Below, piece after piece: positions 7,085 to 13,920 of a DNA stretch of 63,492 bases. The notes under the pieces are model-generated. The model was not told the origin of the DNA. It ran no database searches and saw only the letters and a program-made list of their open reading frames with translations. The DNA is from an uncultured Clostridia bacterium (GTDB lineage Bacteria > Bacillota > Clostridia > Christensenellales > UBA1242). The stretch's first letter is position 1, and every line of letters starts with the position of its first letter. Both the position numbers and the translations under genes were made by a program. The stretch is from positions 1 to 63,492 of the forward strand of contig CALBHW010000025.1 of the NCBI GenBank assembly GCA_937893125.1, given 5' to 3'.

Positions 7085-8272
7085 TCACTTTGCTAAATCT
7101 TTTGGGAGACGCTGGAAGGCGCGCTGGGCGGATTCGAGTTTTGATTTCTCTTGTGTGTAATATTCCGCTATGGCGGTTGGGTCGTCGCCACGTTTAAAGC
7201 GCTCTTGACATTCCCTATTAACTTCAAGTAGTCGGCGGTTATTTCTTAGGAGCATTTCCTTTCTCAAACAATACTTTTGCACACTATTTGGTGCCGTGCC
7301 GTCCGCCCAAAGAAGTTTGATGTATTCTAGCCTATCGTCTGGGTCGGCTTGTGCCAAAATTTTGTATTTTGAACGCTTATCCATATAAAGTCCCACATTG
7401 TTTTTTACGCAAATTGGGTCGGTTATTTTGCGCTTTTCTTCAATGCAATCAAGTTGCAATTTCCTAATTTGAAGTTCCCTTGCAACATCATAAAAAATGG
7501 TTAGTCCAAGTAAAATCATCGGCACAAGAAGTCCAAGCGCCACCGCTGGTGACGAAACCGTCTCCGACAAACTAGCGATTGAATTTGCGAACCCCGAATC
7601 CGTATGAATGCCTAAAACAACATTTTCAGACACCATATAAGCGTCGTCTTGAAGATTGGACGACCCATAAGTTTTAAACCACCTTACCCCGTCGTCGTCT
7701 TGATACACATCGCGCACTTTATGGAATACAAGCATAGAATTTGCATTCGACGCTTGCTTAATTTCACTATTCTTAAACCCCAAAAAAGTCGAAATAGAGC
7801 GGTCATAAGAAGTTGCGCCTATGTCGTCGTCTTTTACGCGCACGCAACTATTAACATCAAACTTGGTATAACTCCCACCCCAAACATAAAAGGCAATTTT
7901 GTCGCCCCGTTTAATGGTCTTTGTGTTAACACTTCGAATAACAACACTGTCACCAACATTAAAACCGTCATTTGACATACTCGCTGATACAAGCGTAAAT
8001 TTGGAATATCCCATAAAAGACGCTGGCACATTTTGCACGCGACTGTTTAGCACCATTACACCTAAAAGTAGCGTAAGCGCAACCAAAATCCCGCTCAATG
8101 CACACACAACAACTTGTGCAACCTTACCCGCAACACTCTTTGGCTCTTTCAAAAAGTTTTCATTAACTTTTCTCTTCTTCTCATACTTTTTGAGCAAATC
8201 ACTCGCCTTGCGCTCCATTGCCTTTTGAACGGATTTGTCTTCAACTATGTTTACATTTACCATGTCGGACAT
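7085..8272 (-). CDS. SipW-type (archaeal/ER-like) signal peptidase I
   Basis: Membrane signal peptidase of the S26B class, 395 residues from the ATG at 8272. That start has AAGGAG at a good distance; the ATG at 8278 is too close to it. Membrane segment 1 is about 52-76. The catalytic Ser is about S98 (LVSASMSNDG, GDSVVIRSV box), and the general base is His about 184 (VFHKVRD) rather than Lys. The TYGSSNLQDDAYMVSENVVLG block follows, then membrane segment 2 (about 243-263). A charged cytosolic tail of about 130 residues makes it much longer than the roughly 190-residue SipW. Neighbouring secreted genes are its likely substrates (inference). Confidence 0.85.
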   Translation of the reverse strand: MSDMVNVNIVEDKSVQKAMERKASDLLKKYEKKRKVNENFLKEPKSVAGKVAQVVVCALSGILVALTLLLGVMVLNSRVQNVPASFMGYSKFTLVSASMSNDGFNVGDSVVIRSVNTKTIKRGDKIAFYVWGGSYTKFDVNSCVRVKDDDIGATSYDRSISTFLGFKNSEIKQASNANSMLVFHKVRDVYQDDDGVRWFKTYGSSNLQDDAYMVSENVVLGIHTDSGFANSIASLSETVSSPAVALGLLVPMILLGLTIFYDVARELQIRKLQLDCIEEKRKITDPICVKNNVGLYMDKRSKYKILAQADPDDRLEYIKLLWADGTAPNSVQKYCLRKEMLLRNNRRLLEVNRECQERFKRGDDPTAIAEYYTQEKSKLESAQRAFQRLPKDLAK

Positions 8273-8337
8273 AATCATACTCCTTTTAATAAGATTGGTT
8301 TGCTTATTTGATTATAGTCAAATAGTGATAATTGTTG

Positions 8338-8516
8338 GGCTACCCTCTCCCCCCTTCGGGGTACTCCCCCTTACGCGTCGAGCCACGCCCGCTTGTTCGG
8401 GTTGCTATCGCAACCACTCAACTTATGGGCGGGCTCTCCTTTTCCCCAAAAATTTCGTAAAGCGTATGCTTTACTGCTATTTTTGGGGACCCCTTTCTTG
8501 GTGCCAAGGGGGTAGT
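8338..8516 (-). repeat. MITE-like structured repeat, copy B
   Basis: A second copy of the element at 6871-7047. The 45-base hairpin is at 8444-8488 (CCCCAAAAAT/ATTTTTGGGG and GTAAAGC/GCTTTAC). The GGTTGC/GCAACC hairpin (8400-8415) differs from copy A by a compensatory pair change. A CCCC-GAA-GGGG hairpin lies near 8351-8363. It fills the gap between the pilin-like gene and the signal peptidase gene, in the same minus orientation as both. Confidence 0.75.
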
Positions 8517-8523
8517 AAATTTA

Positions 8524-9192
8524 TTACTCCACAACTGTCGCACCGCCGATGGTGTCGGAGTTGGCAAGTGACCAGTTAAGGCTCGCGTCACCTAAACTTT
8601 CGTAAACTGCCCCAGTGTACAATTTGTCAATTTCTACAAGAATATAAAAATATGCACTATTCCCAGCATATACAAGTTGCGATAGCGTAGACTCTGTCGT
8701 CGACCCTTGCGTTTTAATCGTGCTTGCTCCGTCAATCATTGTCGCAAACGACAACTCAGTCCCCGACGCATAATACCATACATTTACATTTGACTTGTTC
8801 GACGCGTCAGCAACCGTAACAAGCAAATCGTGTCCCCCGCTTGGATTATTATTAGTAAATTTGTATGTAAACAAAGCATAAGAATTACTTTTACTTAGCG
8901 CGACCGATTGTGGCGTTTGCAAAGTCGCAGTCGTACTCGATTGCTCCAATCCAAATTTTACACTCGTTGTCTTGCCGTCCGCGCCAACTAAATTTGTCTT
9001 TTCTATATTTGCTTCCGTTTGATATACGGCACTCGCTGTCGCATTAACATGTACCGCGTTGTACCTAATAACTAAGTTGCTCGACACACCTTGCGTCGAC
9101 GCAGATAAAACTATCACAACTGTCATCACTGACACCGCGACTACACATACTAGCGTAAATATTGATAATACAATTTTTCTTGTTGATGACAT
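8524..9192 (-). CDS. Secreted TasA/pilin-like protein with N-terminal signal anchor
   Basis: A 222-residue protein beginning MSSTRKIVLSIFTLVCVVAV, a basic start plus a long hydrophobic segment (6-32) followed by AST. The remainder is Ser/Thr/Asn-rich beta-type sequence (YALFTYKFTNNNPSGGHDLL) with no catalytic motif. Its C-terminal LGDASLNWSLANSD resembles SGSLNWALTKDGG in the surface protein at 62372. That style (short anchor, TFxN-type beta sandwich, adjacent SipW-type peptidase) is typical of TasA/camelysin-like fibre proteins. The assignment rests on context, not on a family signature. AAAGGATG precedes the ATG. Confidence 0.6.
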   Translation of the reverse strand: MSSTRKIVLSIFTLVCVVAVSVMTVVIVLSASTQGVSSNLVIRYNAVHVNATASAVYQTEANIEKTNLVGADGKTTSVKFGLEQSSTTATLQTPQSVALSKSNSYALFTYKFTNNNPSGGHDLLVTVADASNKSNVNVWYYASGTELSFATMIDGASTIKTQGSTTESTLSQLVYAGNSAYFYILVEIDKLYTGAVYESLGDASLNWSLANSDTIGGATVVE

Positions 9193-9484
9193 AATTTACA
9201 TCCTTTTGTGTGGAATTTTTTTTATTTCAACTTTCTATCTTATTCTTACTCCCCCTTGTAAGGGGGAGTAAAAACTGAAATTAGTTTCTACTAGGGTTCC
9301 CTTCACCGTTTTTTGTATATCCCTTTATTTTTAAAAATTTTCGACCCCCTTAGGGGGGGTATATTTTTAAAGTGGTCGTCACTTATGTTTAAGTGGGGCT
9401 TGGGATTTTTTCGTTTATTGCAGGCGTGGTAGCCTGCACGAAAAAAAGCCTTCGCCCCCTGGGGGATCTTAATCCCCCAGCCCC
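9193..9484. other. Intergenic region with strong palindromes, between DGR target and pilin-like gene
   Basis: It holds a near-perfect palindrome (about 9247-9268, arms ACTCCCCCTT and AAGGGGGAGT), CCCCCTTA/GGGGGGGT near 9353-9362, a long stem at 9406-9446 (TTTTTTCGT...GCAGGC-GTGGTA-GCCTGC-ACGAAAAAA), and the hairpin at 9459-9480 next to the variable repeat. No gene is seen. Confidence 0.6.
9459..9480 (-). other. DGR-type hairpin downstream of the variable repeat
   Basis: CTGGGGGAT-CTTA-ATCCCCCAG: a perfect 9-bp stem with a 4-base loop, four bases past the target's stop codon and 14 bases past the variable repeat. In the Bordetella phage DGR a GC-rich hairpin/cruciform of about this size just 3' of VR promotes retrohoming. 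Equivalent function here is inferred from position and shape. Confidence 0.75.
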
Positions 9485-11833
9485 CTAGCTAGAGATAAGG
9501 GAAGGACGAAAGCCGATACCAACAAGCGTATGCGCTAGAGCATTGTCAACACATATACAGAACAGCCCAGCATCGTAACCGCTATTAACAGTACCACCGC
9601 GCAGGACACCATAAATGTAATCGGTTGACGTATTAACCCAATAGTAATCGCATCGTCCAGTTGTAGCGCTTCCGTCAGAACCAGCACTTGTAGGCACGCC
9701 TACAAGTTGCTCCAAAGCGCCTTCAGAGACGATGTTAGAAGTCCCGTTGTAACGAGACTTATATCCCCCTTCCGTTGGAAGGGTGTAAGACAATTCGACA
9801 TAATTTCTATCTTTTAAATCCGCTTTTTTGTTTGCATATTCGCCCGAATAGGAGTTAAAAAGCCAATTTGAGCCGTTAAAATCGTCAAAATTGACGAACA
9901 TATGCATACTTGTTCCGCCATTTGAGACGACGGCTTGACCAAACGACCATTCCCACACATTGCCCCAAGGGTTGCAAATTCCTAGGCAAAACACGCTTGA
10001 ATATCTATCCGTCCCCACAAAGCCGTCAGAAAGAACGCGTCTAGTGACGCTTGAGCCACTGGAAGCGATATTTTTGACCATAAATTGTGAAGAATAGAGT
10101 CCCGTTGGGTCGGAGCCGTTGCTGAGAGAGTTTGTGTTCGTGTAATTATAGGAAAAGCCGTAAGACAAGGTAGAATTTGAATAAGTTGTGACTGTTCCGC
10201 CTGGTTTTTCGGATTCATAATATCTTGCGTAATCTGTTCTATCGGCGTATTGGCTATTTGCGTCATAGTTCCAAGTACAGCCATAGCCGACCATTTCTTG
10301 AGAGTTATTGTTTGCATATTTTACAAGGTACAAAAGGTCGTAAGCGTACATTTTCCAATTTTCGCCTTGGACGCCCTTAACCTTTTTATATGACGACGCA
10401 AGGCTACTAGAATTCCACCTATTAGTCAAAGTTGTCATATAAGATTGCATAGTTTGTTGGTTAGTTGAGTTGCCTTTTACGCCCGCGGTGTCGGAATATC
10501 CCGACCAATTGTTAAGCGCGTAATTTATGCTACCACTTGTCAAAGGTCCCGCTTCGAAAGTTGCGATATAAGAGCGTGGGACATCTGATGTAGTTTTGTC
10601 TGGGTTAAAGAGGGTTGCTTCAAAAGTTGCAAGGTAAAACTCGTCAATTTTTACGCTACCCGTGAAGAATTTGTCTGACAAACTTTGCCATTGTCTATCC
10701 CCGACCACCCAACGGCGAAGGTACATAGTAGGATAATATGTGTAGCAGTCGACAGCGGAAAAGGTCGTTTGTGCAGTCAATTTTCTACCGCTTGCGAGTG
10801 TTCTTCCCGCTGGCAAGGTTACGCTTCTTCCAAACCATTCAAAAGGATATGTCGGGTCGGACAACTTCCCTATTATTTCGCCCGTTGCTAAGTCGACATT
10901 AACAATGTCAATGTCTTTATAGACGACCGCGTCAAGGTAGTCGTCTTGTCCATAAGTGATATTTGGGTTGCCCAAACTATTTTTATTTTGCAAGAAGCCC
11001 GCGATGTTGCTTAGACTTGTTTCGTTAACCTTTGTTGCAGTTGCGTTTAGGGTTGCGTTGTAACCATATTTTGTCCAACTAGGGTCAGTTTGGTCAATGT
11101 CTTGATAAATACTTAAAATGTCGTTTGAAGTGTATTGAATATCTGCCATAAAGGAGACTGAGACGACGAAAGAAGTCGACTCTACTTGCCAAACGGACGA
11201 ATCATATGTTGAGTTTAATTTAATTGAGACTTTTATAACATAAGTGTCGTTTTGGTCGATGCTTGAATTGCTTTGGAAAGCAGTCAAGGTGCTATTTGAC
11301 ACATAGCCTTTAACTGCTGAGACATAGGAAGTTGCGCTGTAATTTGGTTTCATAGCAAGCAAGTCGCTCATACCTTCTGTGTAGTTATAATAATATTGGT
11401 CGGTTATGAAGTCTAGATACGATACATTTGGCGAGATTGTAACATTAGGCAAAATATATCTATCTCCGATATTTTTGATGAAGACCATAAGTTCAATTGA
11501 TTTACTTGTATCTTCGAGCGGGAAAGTCCCCAAATCGCAAGTAATGCCCGAGAGTTCGTTCTCTTTCCCCGACACGGTGTAGACATTGTCATTTGACGAC
11601 CCGCTCCCACCCGTCATTGTCATCCACGAAGCGTTACCCGCAGTCGAGCCAGAATTAAGGGAGTATGTTCCCCAAATTTTGGCACCGATTTCGGTCGCAG
11701 AATATGTAATTTCGCCTTGCATTCTAAGATACATTTGGGTTGCGCCCCAAATCTCAGCGGTTGCAATAAAACCGATGACAAATGCTAATATAAAAAATAA
11801 TACTGATTTTGCTCTTCTCACCCTTGTTTCCAC
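9485..11833 (-). CDS. DGR target: secreted protein with FGE-sulfatase/C-type-lectin-like variable domain
   Basis: About 782 residues from a GTG at 11833, with TTAGGG nine bases upstream. The frame is also open to a TTG at 11863, but that sits on a TATAAT-like box. A basic N-terminus leads to a signal anchor (about 10-35). Beta-rich Asn/Ser/Thr sequence fills the middle. The C-terminal half looks like the formylglycine-generating-enzyme (CLec) fold, with PWGNVWEWSFG and the terminal GIGFRPSL hallmark. The last about 39 residues (LRGGTVNSGYDAGLF...) are encoded by the variable repeat, putting 13 altered residues on the predicted ligand face. No sortase motif is present. It is likely surface-exposed and processed by the neighbouring SipW-type peptidase (inference). 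Confidence 0.9.
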   Translation of the reverse strand: METRVRRAKSVLFFILAFVIGFIATAEIWGATQMYLRMQGEITYSATEIGAKIWGTYSLNSGSTAGNASWMTMTGGSGSSNDNVYTVSGKENELSGITCDLGTFPLEDTSKSIELMVFIKNIGDRYILPNVTISPNVSYLDFITDQYYYNYTEGMSDLLAMKPNYSATSYVSAVKGYVSNSTLTAFQSNSSIDQNDTYVIKVSIKLNSTYDSSVWQVESTSFVVSVSFMADIQYTSNDILSIYQDIDQTDPSWTKYGYNATLNATATKVNETSLSNIAGFLQNKNSLGNPNITYGQDDYLDAVVYKDIDIVNVDLATGEIIGKLSDPTYPFEWFGRSVTLPAGRTLASGRKLTAQTTFSAVDCYTYYPTMYLRRWVVGDRQWQSLSDKFFTGSVKIDEFYLATFEATLFNPDKTTSDVPRSYIATFEAGPLTSGSINYALNNWSGYSDTAGVKGNSTNQQTMQSYMTTLTNRWNSSSLASSYKKVKGVQGENWKMYAYDLLYLVKYANNNSQEMVGYGCTWNYDANSQYADRTDYARYYESEKPGGTVTTYSNSTLSYGFSYNYTNTNSLSNGSDPTGLYSSQFMVKNIASSGSSVTRRVLSDGFVGTDRYSSVFCLGICNPWGNVWEWSFGQAVVSNGGTSMHMFVNFDDFNGSNWLFNSYSGEYANKKADLKDRNYVELSYTLPTEGGYKSRYNGTSNIVSEGALEQLVGVPTSAGSDGSATTGRCDYYWVNTSTDYIYGVLRGGTVNSGYDAGLFCICVDNALAHTLVGIGFRPSLISS
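9495..9610 (-). repeat. DGR variable repeat (VR)
   Basis: 116 bases at the 3' end of the target gene align without gaps to the template repeat at 13592-13707. There are 20 differences (9519, 9520, 9525-9527, 9532, 9535, 9540, 9541, 9547, 9552, 9553, 9558, 9574, 9577, 9579, 9580, 9582, 9587, 9591). Every one is a T in the plus-strand template, that is an A in the coding sense. The invariant end GGCTTTCGTCCTTCCCTTAT (coding strand, 9514-9495) is the presumed initiation-of-mutagenic-homing site. Template Asn codons become T, S, G, Y, D, C, A, H and L in VR. Confidence 0.97.
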
Positions 11834-12020
11834 AGACTTTTTCCCTAACCTTTTAAAGTACAATTATACTTACTACACTATATTTTACCTATTTGTCACC
11901 CCCGTGTCAATAAATTATATCCCAAATATACATAATACCCATTGTCAATTTAATCAAGTGAAATTGAGTAGGGGTAATGATTGGGGCTTGGTTGTATATA
12001 AATATCAAGTAATACTATCG

Positions 12021-12075
12021 GTTGGACTACCCTATCCCCCCTTCGGGGTACTTCCCCTTACAAGGGGAAGCAAAT
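12021..12075 (-). repeat. Partial structured repeat, copy C
   Basis: The left 35 or so bases (ACTACCCTATCCCCCC, CCCC-GAA-GGGG on the minus strand, then TACTTCCCCTTA) match the left end of copy B at 8338-8370 almost base for base. The conserved core hairpins are missing, so this is a truncated or internally deleted relative. Confidence 0.6.
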
Positions 12076-12326
12076 TTATTATATTGTTTAAGGCTCCCTT
12101 ATAAGGGGCAATAATCATACAACAAGTTACTTTCTTACTTCCCCTTACAAGGGGAAGCCTACTCCAATTGGCTTCTTACCCACTCTCCATTGTAAGGGGA
12201 AGCCTACTTAAACTTTTTTTTATTTACCCCCCTTATGACAAAGGGGGGTGGCGCGGTTAGCGTCGGAGGGATAGTAAAACTAAAGAACATTACTAATTGG
12301 GTGGTGAAATGAGATGGTTGAACTGG

Positions 12327-12372
12327 GGCGGTCGCGAGTTGGCGTTCGAAGAACAGTCTACTCGCGGTCGCC
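12327..12372 (+). repeat. GGCGGTC...GGTCGCC hairpin, copy 2
   Basis: GGCGGTCGCGAGT pairs with ACTCGCGGTCGCC over 13 bp if two tandem G.U pairs are allowed on the plus strand. An inner GTTC-GAA-GAAC hairpin sits in the loop. It begins 12 bases past the reverse transcriptase stop codon. No T-run follows, so it is not a simple terminator. Confidence 0.6.
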
Positions 12373-12383
12373 TACAAGATACT

Positions 12384-13490
12384 CTATTCGACTTGCTGAA
12401 GAGCAATGCGCAAGGCTTCTTTCTCCGCTTTATTACGCAATTTATCGTGACGACTTATCGTAAAACGGCACTGCCCTACATTCACATATGGTTGCAAGTA
12501 TTTTAGATAAAATCTATTTCCGCTTGTTACTTTAATTCGCGCACTATAACTCATTATTGCGCTTGAATCGCGCGCGGTGAGATAATCCTTCTTATAAATC
12601 TTTCTAATGCGTCTAACGGCGCGCAAAAAGGTTTTTGACCGCATAGTAATATAGTTGCGATAAAATTTATATCCCAAAAAGTCGAGCGGGCGTCCACTTC
12701 CCTTTTTATCCGCGATTTTAAACACTTGCCAATTAGGTTTAATTGTCAAATGCTCATTATTTAGATATTTCTCAATTTCTTTTTGCCACTTACCTAATTT
12801 TCTCTTATTTGGTGAAAAGAAAACCATATCGTCCATATATCTAATATAGTGCGGAATTTTAAGTTGTTCTTTGACATAATGGTCGAAGTCTTGCAAGTAA
12901 AAATTGGCAAACCACTGACTAGTGTAGTTGCCGATTGGGACGCCCGACGGGACGGAACGGACGATAATTTTTATTAAATTTAATGTTTTTTGGTCTTTTA
13001 TAATGGTTTCAAACTTTTTAAGTAGCAAATCTTGGTCAATGCTTGGATAAAATTTGCGAACATCGCATATAAGGCAATATTTTGTGTTTCGCGGGTCGTT
13101 TTTTAACCATTTTTGAACCGTTTTAATACCATATGACGCGCCCCGATTGTCGACAGACGCGCAACAATAGTCATACATCCCGCGCATTAAAATAGGCTTA
13201 ATAACGAGCATTAGCGCCCATTGGACAATTTGGTCGGGGTAAAATTTGGGAATAAAAATTTCACGGATTTTGCCCGTGCATTTATCGTTTATAATTTTTG
13301 AAGAATATTTCATCGGCTTATACTTTTCGCGGAACAAAAGGTCGTGTAAAAGGGCGAGTTTTTGCTCTATATCACCCATAAAACGCTTTACATTCACTCT
13401 TTTACGCTTTCCCTTTGACGCGCAACGCGACGCCACTCTAAGGGTCGATAAGTCGATAATTTCATCATATAAATCTTTTACTCTTTTCAT
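12384..13490 (-). CDS. DGR reverse transcriptase
   Basis: A 368-residue reverse transcriptase that would copy the template-repeat RNA with adenine-specific infidelity. Visible motifs: D143 in CDVRKFYPSID (palm motif A), GVPIGNYTSQWFANFYL at 183-199, and YMDD at 218-221, followed by a thumb region with PLDFLGYKF. The IGxxxSQ motif replaces the QGxxxSP of group II introns and retrons and is diagnostic of DGR enzymes. No maturase/HNH, X or RNase H domain is present. AAGGGA precedes the ATG. The template repeat lies 101 bases upstream on the same strand, so the RNA and the enzyme are probably co-transcribed. Confidence 0.96.
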   Translation of the reverse strand: MKRVKDLYDEIIDLSTLRVASRCASKGKRKRVNVKRFMGDIEQKLALLHDLLFREKYKPMKYSSKIINDKCTGKIREIFIPKFYPDQIVQWALMLVIKPILMRGMYDYCCASVDNRGASYGIKTVQKWLKNDPRNTKYCLICDVRKFYPSIDQDLLLKKFETIIKDQKTLNLIKIIVRSVPSGVPIGNYTSQWFANFYLQDFDHYVKEQLKIPHYIRYMDDMVFFSPNKRKLGKWQKEIEKYLNNEHLTIKPNWQVFKIADKKGSGRPLDFLGYKFYRNYITMRSKTFLRAVRRIRKIYKKDYLTARDSSAIMSYSARIKVTSGNRFYLKYLQPYVNVGQCRFTISRHDKLRNKAEKEALRIALQQVE

Positions 13491-13591
13491 TGTGTCCCTT
13501 ATAATGTCTATCGGCGTTTCGGTCTCCTACTAAGCCAATTCTCTTGCGACAAATTTTTAGCGTATGCTACGGATAAAAGGTTGCTAAATTT
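13491..13591 (-). other. TR-to-RT spacer of the DGR RNA
   Basis: 101 bases between the template repeat and the reverse transcriptase start. It includes a small TAGC-ATAC-GCTA hairpin (near 13559-13570). In the phage DGR the equivalent spacer is part of the structured RNA needed to prime cDNA synthesis; that role here is inference. Confidence 0.5.
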
Positions 13592-13707
13592 ATAAGGGAA
13601 GGACGAAAGCCGATATTAACATTTGTATTCGTTAGATTATTGTTAACATTTATATAGAACAGCCCAGCATTGTTATTGTTATTTACATTACCACCGCGCA
13701 GGACACC
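13592..13707 (-). repeat. DGR template repeat (TR)
   Basis: 116 bases collinear with VR (9495-9610). Read on the minus strand in VR's frame it encodes LRGGNVNNNNNAGLFYINV followed by NNNLTNTNVNIGFRPSL. It is very rich in AAT/AAC codons, the hallmark of DGR templates because mutating A in AAY samples most residues without making stops. The two repeats diverge abruptly just outside this interval. It probably forms a structured RNA with the downstream spacer. Confidence 0.97.
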
Positions 13708-13840
13708 CCACATAAAACGAAGAAAATGGCTCGGAGAGCAACCAAATACCCATTTATATTATACCCCACACTTCCCTTTGTCCCCTAATAAATTTCTTGT
13801 CTACTTTTGTCTATTTTCGTCGAAGATTGACAAATTAAAA

Positions 13841-13902
13841 GGAAAAATAAAAAGGGCGGTCATATGCAAGCGTCCGAATGGACAGTTTGCGTATGGTCGC
13901 CC
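13841..13902 (-). terminator. rny terminator; GGCGGTC-family hairpin, copy 3
   Basis: A long imperfect hairpin (13854-13902; GGGCG/CGCCC base, apical GTCC-ATTC-GGAC on the minus strand) followed by TTTTTATTTTT on the minus strand. It lies 19 bases after rny and separates rny from the DGR template RNA. Confidence 0.75.
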
Positions 13903-13920
13903 GTAAAAATATTTGTTAAA

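Larger units (their letters stand above)
11864..12383. other. Repeat-rich spacer between reverse transcriptase and DGR target
   Basis: Non-coding. It holds a partial structured repeat (12021-12075), two identical palindromes CTTCCCCTTACAAGGGGAAG (12051-12070 and 12138-12157), a decayed third near 12184-12203, a stem ACCCCCCTT/AAGGGGGGT (12226-12249) followed by GCGTCGGAGGGATAGT, and the hairpin at 12327-12372. I see no Avd-like accessory gene here. Confidence 0.6.

Noticed and set aside
9247..9268. Palindrome as a classical terminator of the DGR target gene
   Set aside because: It is more than 200 bases past the stop and lacks a T-run. It looks more like one of the palindromic repeats of this island.
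12297..12506. Short plus-strand open frame at the end of the reverse transcriptase gene
   Set aside because: It overlaps the RT antisense and the hairpin at 12327-12372, with no recognisable protein features.
12384..13490. Reverse transcriptase as a group II intron or retron enzyme
   Set aside because: It has the IGxxxSQ motif, no maturase or HNH domain, no msr/msd structure, and a matching TR/VR pair, all pointing to a DGR.
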